From VGRW01 sp031396695 (GTDB lineage Bacteria > Myxococcota_A > UBA9160 > SZUA-336): 32,171 nt of DNA. The notes under the pieces are model-generated. The model was not told where the DNA came from. It ran no database searches and saw only the letters and a program-made list of their open reading frames with translations. The position numbers were made by a program, and so were the translations under genes. Below are positions 14,604 through 23,945 of the stretch, piece by piece. How positions within the stretch are numbered: the stretch's first letter is position 1; each line of letters starts with the position of its first letter. Where the stretch lies: the NCBI GenBank assembly GCA_031396695.1, contig JANNLG010000014.1, forward strand, positions 1-32,171. The letters run 5' to 3'.

Positions 14604-15854
14604 ATGGGGCGTGCGGAGATTCGCAGAGTCGCGATCGTCGGGGGCGGCCCCACCGGCTCGGCGCTCGCGACCTGGCTACGGCGCGGAGGCGTGCAGGTCG
14701 TGCTGTTCACGCGCGGCAAGCGCCCACCGATCATCATCGGCGAATCGCTCGTGCCCGCCGTGATCCCGTTCCTGCGCGACCTGGGCGTCGAGGACGAGGT
14801 CGCGAAGTACAGCCTGTACAAGCCGGGTGCGACGTTCGTGTTTCACCCGACCACCGAGCTGAGTTTCCGCTTCGCCGAGAGCCGCGGCGCGCGAACGCCG
14901 TACGCGTACAACGTGCCGCGCGACCGCTTCGACCAGACGCTGCTCGACACGGCGCTGCGCGCGGGTGCGCAGCGCATCGATCACTCGGTGAAGCTCGAGC
15001 GCGTGCCCGACAGCGATCGCATCCGCTTCGGCGCCGAGACGCAGGCGCTCGCCGAGCAGGCGCTGGGCGGCCCGCCGGACTTCATCGTCGACGCCACCGG
15101 CCGGCCGCGCACGGTCGCGCGCATGCTCGACCTGCCCACGCGCGAAGGCCCGCGTCGCGACGTCGCGCTGCACGCGCACTGCACGGGCGTCGAACTGGTG
15201 ATGCCCGCCAACGTTCACTCCGAGCGCATGGAGCGCGGCTGGGGCTGGCGGATCCCGCTGCCCGGCCGCGTCTCGGTCGGCTTCGTGGTTCCGGCCGACC
15301 ACCTCGCGACCTACGGCAACACCGCCGAGGAGCAGTTCGACAACTTCATGGTGGGCGATCCGTCGGCGCGCCGCTGGGGCGCGAAGGCGGAGCGAGTGAC
15401 TCCGGTCGTGCGCTACTCGAACTACCAGCTGCGCGCGACGCGTGCGGTCGGCGACGGCTGGGCGTTGGTCGGCGACGCGTTCGGTTTCATCGACCCGGTG
15501 CTCTCCAGCGGCCTCTTGATCGGGTTCGACGGCGCGAAGACGCTCGCCCGCGCGATCTTGTCCGGTTCACCGCGGCGCTTCGCGAAGTACGAGGCGCGCA
15601 ACATCCGGCTGCTCGACGACTGGGCGCGGATCGTCGAGGGGTACTACAGCGGGCGCCTGTTCACGCTCTTCCGCGTGGGGCAGTACGTGCAGAACACCTG
15701 GTTCGGAAAACGGGTCGACTTCCACTTCCGCAAGCACATGCCGCGCGTGTTCACCGGCGAGGCGAGCGACAGCCGCTACAGCATGGGCATGGTCGATTTC
15801 ATGCTGAAGTACGGGCTCGCCGGGAACGATCCGGCCGAGTTCGAGATCCGGTGA
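14604..15854 (+). CDS. flavin-dependent halogenase (tryptophan-halogenase superfamily)
   Basis: A 416-residue flavoprotein. The FAD motif is VGGGPTGSAL (12-21), GESLVP follows at 46-51, and GDAFGFIDPVLSSG lies at 290-303. The halogenase signature WxWxIP is present exactly as WGWRIP (213-218). Lys73 in YKPGATF sits where the catalytic lysine of phenol/pyrrole-type halogenases falls. Such enzymes use FADH2, oxygen and halide to chlorinate or brominate electron-rich aromatics. Near aryl-polyene genes this suggests ring halogenation, as in xanthomonadins, though a non-halogenating monooxygenase cannot be excluded. A partner flavin reductase is not in the window. It is followed 10 bases later by the desaturase gene. 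Confidence 0.85.
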   Translation: MGRAEIRRVAIVGGGPTGSALATWLRRGGVQVVLFTRGKRPPIIIGESLVPAVIPFLRDLGVEDEVAKYSLYKPGATFVFHPTTELSFRFAESRGARTPYAYNVPRDRFDQTLLDTALRAGAQRIDHSVKLERVPDSDRIRFGAETQALAEQALGGPPDFIVDATGRPRTVARMLDLPTREGPRRDVALHAHCTGVELVMPANVHSERMERGWGWRIPLPGRVSVGFVVPADHLATYGNTAEEQFDNFMVGDPSARRWGAKAERVTPVVRYSNYQLRATRAVGDGWALVGDAFGFIDPVLSSGLLIGFDGAKTLARAILSGSPRRFAKYEARNIRLLDDWARIVEGYYSGRLFTLFRVGQYVQNTWFGKRVDFHFRKHMPRVFTGEASDSRYSMGMVDFMLKYGLAGNDPAEFEIR

Positions 15855-15864
15855 TGCGGCCGCG

Positions 15865-17409
15865 ATGAGATTCCGCCGCGAGGCGCGCCACGACCGCTAC
15901 GACGTGATCGTCGTGGGCAGCGGCCTCGGGGGTTTGAGCTGCGCGGCCCTGCTCGCGCGCGCCGGCAAGTCGGTGCTGGTGTGCGAGCGGCACGATCGGC
16001 CGGGCGGCTACGCGCACGCCTTCCGGCGCAACGGCTGCCTGTTCGATTCGGCGGTGCACCTGGTGGGCGGCTGCGAACCGACGCCGTTCGAGGGTGGCGG
16101 CCGCCTGCACCGGCTGCTGCGCGCGGTCGGCGCGCGCGACGAGCTCGTGTTCGAACGCATCGATCCGATCTACACCGCGGCGTATCCCGGTCTCGAGCTG
16201 CAGCCGCGGCTGGGCATCGACGAGTTCGAGCGCTCGCACGCCGAGGCGTTCCCGGGCGAGCGCAAGGGCATCCACGACCTGCTGCAGGAGTGCCTGGCGA
16301 TCCAAAGCGAAGCGCGCCGCGCCGCCGAGCTCGCCTCGCCGTTCGAGGTCATGCAGCAGCCGGGCCGCTTTCCGACGCTGCTGCGCTACCGCCGCGCGAC
16401 GCTCGCGCGCGTCATGGACGAGCACATCGACGATCCGCGCGCGAAGGCCGTGCTCGCCACGTTCTGGCCGTATCTGGGTCTGCCGCCGGGGCGCGTCTCG
16501 TTCCTGTATTTCGCGACCATGCTGCTGTCGTACGTGGCCGAGGGCGCGTACTACTGCAAGGGCAGCTTCCAGAAGCTCGCGCGCGCATTCGCGAACGCGG
16601 TCGAACGGGAGGGCGGCGAGGTGCTGCTGCGCGGGGCCGTGCGCCGCATCTCGGTCGCGAACGGGCGCGTGAGCGGCGTGGTGCTCGAGAACGGACAGCG
16701 CATCGAGGCGCCCGTGGTGATCTCGAACGCGGACCTGCGCCAGACCGTGCAGGAGCTGGTGGGCACGGAGCATTTCCCCGCGCGCTTCCTCCGCCCGCTT
16801 GGTCGGCTCGCACCGTCGATCTCGGCCTTCGTCACCTACCTCGCGACCGATCTCGATCTGCGCTCGCTGGGCGCGACGCACGAGACGTTCGTGTACGACA
16901 GCTTCGATCACGAGGCCGCCTTCGACGCGACGCTCGCCGGCCGCGGCGCGTGGTGGACGGCCACCGTGCCGACGCTCGCGGATCCGTCGCTCGCGCCGGC
17001 GGGCGTGCAGCTGATGACGCTCACCACGCTGGTGCCGTACGCGGCCGCGCAGAGCTGGCGCAGCGAGAAGGAAGCTCGCGTCGACGCGATGATCGCCGCC
17101 GCCACGAAGCGCTTTCCCGGCCTGCGCGAGTCCGTGCGCTTCGCCGAGGGCGGCACGCCGCGCACCATGGAGCGGTATACACGAAACAGCGACGGCGCGA
17201 TCTACGGCTGGGCGCTGGCGCCCGATCAGATCGGGCCCGGTCGGCCAGCGAACGAAACGCCGCTGCCCGGGCTCTGGCTCGCGGGTCACTGGGCGCAGCC
17301 GGGCGGCGGCGTGTACGGCGTGGTGACCTCGGGCGTGAACGCGGCGCGCGCCATCCTCGGCGCAGCGAGCGACACGGAGCTGTTCGAGAGTCTCGAGCGG
17401 CGCGCGTGA
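15865..17409 (+). CDS. CrtI/CrtISO-like FAD-dependent desaturase or isomerase
   Basis: A 514-residue phytoene-desaturase-family protein. It has the FAD motif VVGSGLGGLSCAAL at 16-29, GGYAHAF soon after, and the C-terminal substrate/FAD block GGGVYGVVTSGVNAAR near 476-491. Family members desaturate, saturate or isomerise conjugated chains. No phytoene synthase or other carotenoid gene is nearby, so action on the polyene chain, or on another lipid, is more likely than carotenoid synthesis (inference). ATG 15865 is used, 10 bases after the halogenase stop. The TGA stop overlaps the fucosidase GTG as GTGA, so halogenase, desaturase and fucosidase form one operon. Confidence 0.87.
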   Translation: MRFRREARHDRYDVIVVGSGLGGLSCAALLARAGKSVLVCERHDRPGGYAHAFRRNGCLFDSAVHLVGGCEPTPFEGGGRLHRLLRAVGARDELVFERIDPIYTAAYPGLELQPRLGIDEFERSHAEAFPGERKGIHDLLQECLAIQSEARRAAELASPFEVMQQPGRFPTLLRYRRATLARVMDEHIDDPRAKAVLATFWPYLGLPPGRVSFLYFATMLLSYVAEGAYYCKGSFQKLARAFANAVEREGGEVLLRGAVRRISVANGRVSGVVLENGQRIEAPVVISNADLRQTVQELVGTEHFPARFLRPLGRLAPSISAFVTYLATDLDLRSLGATHETFVYDSFDHEAAFDATLAGRGAWWTATVPTLADPSLAPAGVQLMTLTTLVPYAAAQSWRSEKEARVDAMIAAATKRFPGLRESVRFAEGGTPRTMERYTRNSDGAIYGWALAPDQIGPGRPANETPLPGLWLAGHWAQPGGGVYGVVTSGVNAARAILGAASDTELFESLERRA

Positions 17410-18659
17410 CGGATTGGTTCGACGGCGCCCGCTTCGGGCTGTTCGTCCACTGGGATCACATCGCGCAACGCGGCATCGAGATCAGCTGGCCGCTGGTCGG
17501 CGGCGCGGGCGCGCTGCACTCGGGACAGGCCTCGCTCGGCGTCGCCGACTACCACGCGAGCGCGGCGAGCTTCGCGCCCGACAAGCTCGCCGCGCGCGAC
17601 TGGCTCGCGCGCGCAAAGCGCGCCGGCATGCGCTACGCGGTGCTCACCGCCAAGCACCACGACGGCTTCGCGATGTGGCCCACCCGGACCGGCGAGCTGT
17701 CGGTCGCGCACTCGAAGTACGACGGCGATCTGGTGCGCGAGTTCGTCGACGCCGCGCGCGCGAACGACCTGCGGGTCGGCATCTACTACTCCCTGTGCGA
17801 CTGGCACCACGCGGACTACCCCGCATTCCGCGACGAGCACCGGCCCTATCGCTTCGGCCGAACGCCGCGCCCGACGCCCGAACAGTGGGGGCGCTTCATG
17901 GAGTTCCAGTTCGCGCAGATGCGCGAGCTGCTGACGGACTACGGGAAGATCGACCTGCTCTGGTTCGACGGCGGCTGGGAGCGCTCCCCCGCCGAGTGGC
18001 GCGCGGAGGAGTTCATCGCGCTGATCCGTGGCTTGCAGCCGGGAATCGTGATCAACGATCGCCTGCCCGGCCAGGGCGACTACGACACGCCCGAGCAGTT
18101 CATTCCGCCGCTGCCGCCCGCCCGACGCTGGGAGACTTGTCTCACCATGAACGAGACCTGGGCGTGGAATCCCGCGGACACGCGCTACAAGAGCCCGCGC
18201 GCGCTCGTGCACGCGCTGTGCGAGGTCGCCAGCCGCGGCGGAAACCTGCTGCTCAACGTGAGCCCGAAGGCCGACGGCGCGCTGCCCGCCGAGCAGATCG
18301 AACGCCTCGACGCGCTGGCCGGCTGGATCTCGCGCTACGGCGACGCGATCCACGACTCGGAACCCGGTCTCGAACCCTGGCAGTTCTACGGACCGTCGAC
18401 GCGCAAGGGCGCGCGCGTGTTCCTGCACCTGCTGATGCGGCCCTACGAATCCGTGAGCGTGCGCGGCGTGCCGATCCGGCGCGTGCGCTCGGTGCGCGAG
18501 CTCGCCAGCGGCCGCGCGCTCGAACACCGCGGCCGGACCCCGATTCTCGACGGAATGGTGAATCCCGACCCGCTCGGCGAGCTGACCATCCGCGTGCCCG
18601 AGGACGTGCTCGATCCGCTGGCGACCGTGATCGAGCTGGAGATCGCGAACCTACTTTGA
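17406..18659 (+). CDS. GH29 alpha-L-fucosidase, cytoplasmic
   Basis: A 417-residue glycoside hydrolase 29 protein. The N-terminal FDGARFGLFVHWD block (5-17) is typical, KHHDGFAMW lies at 83-91, and the nucleophile Asp188 is in LLWFDGGW. NETWAW and GGNLLLNVSP follow as expected for the family. GH29 enzymes remove alpha-L-fucose by a retaining mechanism. There is no signal peptide, so it should act in the cytoplasm, unlike most secreted fucosidases. It begins at GTG 17406 in a 4-base overlap with the desaturase stop. A substrate among the pathway's own glycosylated intermediates is possible but unproven. Its last 9 bases overlap the convergent dehydratase gene. Confidence 0.9.
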   Translation: MTDWFDGARFGLFVHWDHIAQRGIEISWPLVGGAGALHSGQASLGVADYHASAASFAPDKLAARDWLARAKRAGMRYAVLTAKHHDGFAMWPTRTGELSVAHSKYDGDLVREFVDAARANDLRVGIYYSLCDWHHADYPAFRDEHRPYRFGRTPRPTPEQWGRFMEFQFAQMRELLTDYGKIDLLWFDGGWERSPAEWRAEEFIALIRGLQPGIVINDRLPGQGDYDTPEQFIPPLPPARRWETCLTMNETWAWNPADTRYKSPRALVHALCEVASRGGNLLLNVSPKADGALPAEQIERLDALAGWISRYGDAIHDSEPGLEPWQFYGPSTRKGARVFLHLLMRPYESVSVRGVPIRRVRSVRELASGRALEHRGRTPILDGMVNPDPLGELTIRVPEDVLDPLATVIELEIANLL

Positions 18660-18950
18660 GTCCGGCGCCAGCTCGCTGATCCGCAGCGCGAGCGCTACGT
18701 CGCGTTCGGTGATGCCGTTCGACTCGTGCGTGACCAGATCGATACGGACGCGATTCCAGACGTTGGACCACTCCGGGTGGTGGTCGCGCTTCTCGGCCAC
18801 CAGCGCGACGCGCGTCATGAACGCGAACGCGGCGCCGAAGTCGGCGAATTGCAGCTCTCGGTGCAGCTTGCCGTCGCGCAGGCTCCAGCCCGACAGCGCG
18901 CGCAGGGCGTTCTCGATCTGCTTTTCGCTGAGCTTCGTGGGTGCGGCCAT
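18651..18950 (-). CDS. 4a-hydroxytetrahydrobiopterin dehydratase (PCD/DCoH)
   Basis: A 99-residue protein of full family length. The signature EKRDHHPEW followed by NVW (about 53-65) includes the active-site His-His-Pro. The enzyme dehydrates 4a-carbinolamine pterin left by aromatic amino acid hydroxylases, so the genome probably also has a phenylalanine hydroxylase, which is not in this window. ATG 18950 is used. It stands alone on its strand and diverges from the VKOR-DsbA gene across only 23 bases. Its TAG stop overlaps the fucosidase end. Confidence 0.93.
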   Translation of the reverse strand: MAAPTKLSEKQIENALRALSGWSLRDGKLHRELQFADFGAAFAFMTRVALVAEKRDHHPEWSNVWNRVRIDLVTHESNGITERDVALALRISELAPDSK

Positions 18951-18973
18951 CCGAGTTCGCTAGCGTAGCGCGC

Positions 18974-20308
18974 GTGGCGAAAAAGACGGTGCGGATCGAC
19001 GAACCCGCGGCGCGCTCCGGGGCGCTCGCGCTCGCCGGACTCGTCGGCGCGCTGGCCGCGGGCTGGGCGGTGTTTCAGTGGTACGAGCTGGTGGTCGCGC
19101 GCGGCGGCGGCGAGATCTTCTGCGCGCCCGGCGGCGGCGGACGCTGCGCCGAAGTCTGGGACTCCCCGTTCGCGGCGGCGGTGCACGGCTTCACGGGACT
19201 GCCGGTCGCGGCTTGGGGCGTGGCCTGGGGCCTGCTCGCGTTCGCGCTGCCGCTGGTCGCGCGCGCGCGGCTCGCGCAGCGGCGTGTTGCGGACCCGTGG
19301 CTCGCGTCGACCGCACTCGTCGCGGTCGGGGGCGCGCTCGGCGTCGCCCTCCTGCTCGGCGCATCGGTCCGCTTCGGACACATCTGTGCGACCTGCGGAC
19401 TCACCTACGTGCTCACGCTGCTCTACGCCGTCGTGTGTTGGGTGGCGCTGCGCGGCACGTTGCCCGGTGGGCTCGCGCGCGGCGCGGGTCTCGCCGCGGG
19501 CGGACTCGTGCTCGCGTTCGCGATCCTGCTCGTGCCGGGACTGCGCACGCCGCAGAACCCGTCGACCCAGGGCAACCGTGCGATCGGCGACGACGCCCCC
19601 CTGCCGACGAATTCGAGCGACGACCAGGAGCTCGCGCGCCTGATCCGCGAGGCGCCCGCGGACGTGCGGCAGCTCATGTCGGACATGCTCGCGGACTACG
19701 CCGCCAGTCCGGTGTTGGAGCCGCCTCCCCCGCGCAGCGTGATCGGCCCGCCGGGCGCTCGGCTCGTGCTCACCGAGTGGTTCGACACGCTGTGCAGTCA
19801 CTGCGCGCAGCTACACGAAGTGATGCTCCGGCTCCGCGAGCGGCTCGGCCCCGACACGTACTCGCTCGCGCCGCACCACTACCCGCTCGATCCGGCGTGC
19901 AATCCGAGCGTGAAGCGCGACGAGAGCAACCCGCTGCCGTGCATCGCCGCGCGCGCGCAGATCTGCGCCGAGGGACGGCCCGGCGCCTATGAGCTCACGG
20001 GCGAGCTGCTGCGCCGCCAGCGCGAGCTCGACGAGGCGCTCGTGCTCGAAATCGCCGGCCGCGTCGTGCCGCCCGCCGAGCTCGCGACTTGCATGAGCGC
20101 ACCCGAGACCGAGCAGAAGCTGAAAGCCGACGTCGCGTGGGCGATCGCGAACGACATTCACGGCACGCCCATGCTCTTGATCGGCGGACGGAAGGTCATG
20201 CCCTACCCGCCGCTGCTCTACGCGCTCGCGCTCACGCGCGGATCTGCGACGCACGCGGCGTTCGCAGCGCTTCCGCCGCCCAAGCCGCTGCCGACGCACG
20301 CCCACTGA
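18974..20308 (+). CDS. VKOR-DsbA fusion, membrane disulfide-forming protein
   Basis: A 444-residue fusion. Residues about 15-190 are a vitamin-K-epoxide-reductase domain, with hydrophobic helices, loop cysteines Cys50 and Cys58, Ser64 and the quinone-side CATC (138-141). After a Pro/Ser-rich linker, residues about 255-430 are a DsbA/thioredoxin-like domain with CSHC (274-277) and a cis-proline loop HGTPMLLIGG. One chain can thus oxidise substrate thiols in the periplasm and pass electrons to quinone, replacing a DsbA-DsbB pair. GTG 18974 is chosen so that the gene does not run into the divergent neighbour; the alternative GTG 18941 overlaps it. No strong ribosome site is visible, so the start is uncertain. 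Confidence 0.88.
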   Translation: MAKKTVRIDEPAARSGALALAGLVGALAAGWAVFQWYELVVARGGGEIFCAPGGGGRCAEVWDSPFAAAVHGFTGLPVAAWGVAWGLLAFALPLVARARLAQRRVADPWLASTALVAVGGALGVALLLGASVRFGHICATCGLTYVLTLLYAVVCWVALRGTLPGGLARGAGLAAGGLVLAFAILLVPGLRTPQNPSTQGNRAIGDDAPLPTNSSDDQELARLIREAPADVRQLMSDMLADYAASPVLEPPPPRSVIGPPGARLVLTEWFDTLCSHCAQLHEVMLRLRERLGPDTYSLAPHHYPLDPACNPSVKRDESNPLPCIAARAQICAEGRPGAYELTGELLRRQRELDEALVLEIAGRVVPPAELATCMSAPETEQKLKADVAWAIANDIHGTPMLLIGGRKVMPYPPLLYALALTRGSATHAAFAALPPPKPLPTHAH

Positions 20309-20382
20309 AGCCGCTTGCGAGCAACATGTAGCCGGCGGCGTTGTCGGCCGCACGGGCGGCGAAGCGCGACAGCCGATAGCGC
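20309..20382. other. convergent intergenic gap, no clear feature
   Basis: The 74 bases between the stops of the VKOR-DsbA gene and the SDR gene are GC-rich and hold no convincing reading frame. No hairpin followed by a T-tract was seen, so a classical intrinsic terminator is not supported. Confidence 0.5.
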
Positions 20383-21255
20383 CTAGCCGCGTCCGGTCGA
20401 GGGCGGTCCCGCTGGCGTCGGGTCACGCTCTTCGAGCACGTTCTCCATGCGGTGGCGGATCATCGACTTCCAGTGCGGGTGAGTGAGGACCCAGAAGCGC
20501 TCTTCGCGGATCGCGTCGAGCACGAGATCTCCGACCTTTCGCGGCTCGAGGCCACTCGCGAGCAGTGACTCGACCAGCTTGCGACGGATCTCCGCCTCGG
20601 GGCTGGTGCGATCCTGCGGCAGGTGGTGACGAACGGCCTCGGGCTGGTTGCGCTGCGACGACTGCAGGATCTGCGTGTTGATCCAGCCGGGACAGAGCAC
20701 CGACACGCGCACCCGCGACGGGTTCTGCGCGGCGAGCTCGTTGAAGAGCGCCTCGGAGAGCGCGACGACCGCGTGCTTCGTCACGCCGTACAGCGCGTTG
20801 CCCCCGCCCGAGATCAGGCCCGCCATCGAGGCCGTGTTCACGATGTGACCCTCGCCCTGCTCGAGCAGGAGCGGCGTGAACGCGCGCACGCCGTGCACGA
20901 CGCCCATCAGGTTCACGCCGACGATCCACTCCCAGTCGTGCAGCGTGCTCTGCCAGGTCGGCACTCCGCCGTGCGCGACGCCGGCGTTGTTGCAGACCAC
21001 GTGCACCGCACCGAACGCGTCGAGCGCGCGGCGCGCCAGCTCGTCGACCTCGTCCTGCTTCGATACGTCCGTCTTCACCGGCACGACCTCGGCGCCGGAT
21101 TTCTCGAGCTCCTGCGCGACCGACGCGAGCCGATCCGCGTCGACGTCGGCCAGCACCAGCTTCATGCCCGCGGCGGCGAAGCTCTCGGCCATGCCGCGGC
21201 CGATGCCGCTGGCTGCGCCGGTGATCACCGCGACCCTGCCCTGCACGTCCTTCAT
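20383..21255 (-). CDS. short-chain dehydrogenase/reductase
   Basis: A 290-residue classical SDR with TGAASGIG (12-19), the NNAG motif (89-92) and catalytic Ser143, Tyr156 and Lys160 (YGVTK). Residues about 255-290 form a polar tail beyond the core fold. Substrate is unknown; similar proteins act on alcohols, steroids or lipid intermediates. ATG 21255 is supported by a GGGAGG ribosome site (21262-21267) six bases upstream. An extended -10 element TGTCATAAT on the minus strand (21278-21286) suggests it has its own promoter, despite the cytochrome gene ending 40 bases upstream. Confidence 0.9.
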   Translation of the reverse strand: MKDVQGRVAVITGAASGIGRGMAESFAAAGMKLVLADVDADRLASVAQELEKSGAEVVPVKTDVSKQDEVDELARRALDAFGAVHVVCNNAGVAHGGVPTWQSTLHDWEWIVGVNLMGVVHGVRAFTPLLLEQGEGHIVNTASMAGLISGGGNALYGVTKHAVVALSEALFNELAAQNPSRVRVSVLCPGWINTQILQSSQRNQPEAVRHHLPQDRTSPEAEIRRKLVESLLASGLEPRKVGDLVLDAIREERFWVLTHPHWKSMIRHRMENVLEERDPTPAGPPSTGRG

Positions 21256-21277
21256 GGCGCGCCTCCCGTCTCGGGCG

Positions 21278-21286
21278 ATTATGACA
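21278..21286 (-). promoter_or_regulatory. extended -10 element upstream of the SDR gene
   Basis: On the minus strand, TGTCATAAT carries a TGn extension and a five-of-six match to TATAAT. No matching -35 is seen 16-18 bases away, which is tolerable for extended -10 promoters. Transcription would start near 21271 and leave a leader of about 16 bases holding the GGGAGG site. Confidence 0.4.
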
Positions 21287-21295
21287 CCGCGCGCG

Positions 21296-21739
21296 TCAGC
21301 GGGTGCCGTGTTCGTGACAGTGCATGCAGGCCGTCGAGACGTCCTCGGCGAGTCGGTAGCTCGGCGGCTTGGCGAGCACGCCGCGGCGCGCGGCTTCGAG
21401 GTCGGCGCGGAACTGCTCGCGATGCTCGTCGATCAGCGGGTGATTGGTGCGCACGCCCTGCGTGCCCAGTCGGTCGGTCGCGTCCTCCATCATCACGAGC
21501 AGGCTCGCGATCTCGTTGGCCTGCGCCGTCGTGATCGCCCCGGGATCGCGCGTGAGCGCGTCGATGCGCTTCACGTCGCGCGCGAGCTGCCACATCACGG
21601 AATCGACCTGGTCGTCGGGGATGTAGTCGAAGCTCGGCCCGTACGTGTGTGCCGTCGCGAACTCCGACACCTTCGCGCACGCGAGCAAGCCCGAGCCGGC
21701 GAGCAGGCTCGCGACCAACACGCAAAATCCGCTTCGCAT
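21296..21739 (-). CDS. lipoprotein with a single C-terminal c-type haem site (cytochrome c'-like)
   Basis: A 147-residue protein with a lipoprotein signal (lipobox LLAC, Cys21) and one haem-attachment site CMHCH at 138-142, six residues from the end. A single C-terminal CxxCH on a mostly helical chain recalls cytochrome c', although overall similarity is only a guess. It should be tethered in the envelope, binding haem covalently. ATG 21739 has a strong GGGGAGG ribosome site just upstream. It diverges from cstA across 35 bases and precedes the SDR on the same strand. Electron partner and role are unknown. Confidence 0.78.
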   Translation of the reverse strand: MRSGFCVLVASLLAGSGLLACAKVSEFATAHTYGPSFDYIPDDQVDSVMWQLARDVKRIDALTRDPGAITTAQANEIASLLVMMEDATDRLGTQGVRTNHPLIDEHREQFRADLEAARRGVLAKPPSYRLAEDVSTACMHCHEHGTR

Positions 21740-21762
21740 CCGCCTCCCCTTGGCGCGGACAG

Positions 21763-21768
21763 TACAAT
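21763..21768 (+). promoter_or_regulatory. -10 element of a leaderless cstA promoter
   Basis: TACAAT, a five-of-six match to the -10 consensus, ends six bases before the cstA ATG at 21775. Transcription would therefore start at, or within a base or two of, the A of the start codon. No ribosome site lies between. A -35 is not recognisable in the 35-base gap. Confidence 0.45.
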
Positions 21769-21774
21769 GCCGCC

Positions 21775-23813
<2,039 letters not shown>

Positions 23814-23817
<4 letters not shown>

Positions 23818-23945
23818 CGGCCGTTCGCTCGTTCCTCGCCGCGCTGCAATCCTTCTTGCGCGGCTTCATCGGCGCGACGCAGCTCGGGCCCGATCCGCGC
23901 CGCACGCTTTGCGAGCACGGCGAGCGGCGGGGTCGGTGTTGCTAG
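23814..23945 (+). CDS. miniature YbdD/YjiX-like (DUF466) partner of CstA
   Basis: A 43-residue protein that begins in a 4-base ATGA overlap with cstA. The N-terminal LQSFLRGFIGATQLGPD and the C-terminal GERRGRCC resemble the two ends of E. coli YbdD, which is about 65 residues and also ends in a Cys-Cys pair. The middle part, with its DY and H/P residues, is missing. Family members are small cytoplasmic proteins encoded beside CstA or BtsT, and some forms use selenocysteine near the end; here both codons are ordinary (TGT, TGC). It overlaps the start of the flavin monooxygenase gene by 10 bases. Confidence 0.75.

Noticed and set aside
15865..17409. Carotenoid biosynthesis cluster
   Set aside because: Only a CrtI-like gene is present; no phytoene synthase, cyclase or GGPP synthase is in the window.
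15981..18659. 892-residue open frame that could suggest a large fusion ending in the fucosidase
   Set aside because: Its first half is Arg/Gly/Ala-rich shadow of the desaturase. The fucosidase has its own GTG start in a GTGA overlap and begins at the normal family N-terminus.
23937..23945. Selenocysteine at the end of the YbdD-like protein
   Set aside because: The terminal pair is encoded by TGT TGC followed by TAG; no in-frame TGA is present.
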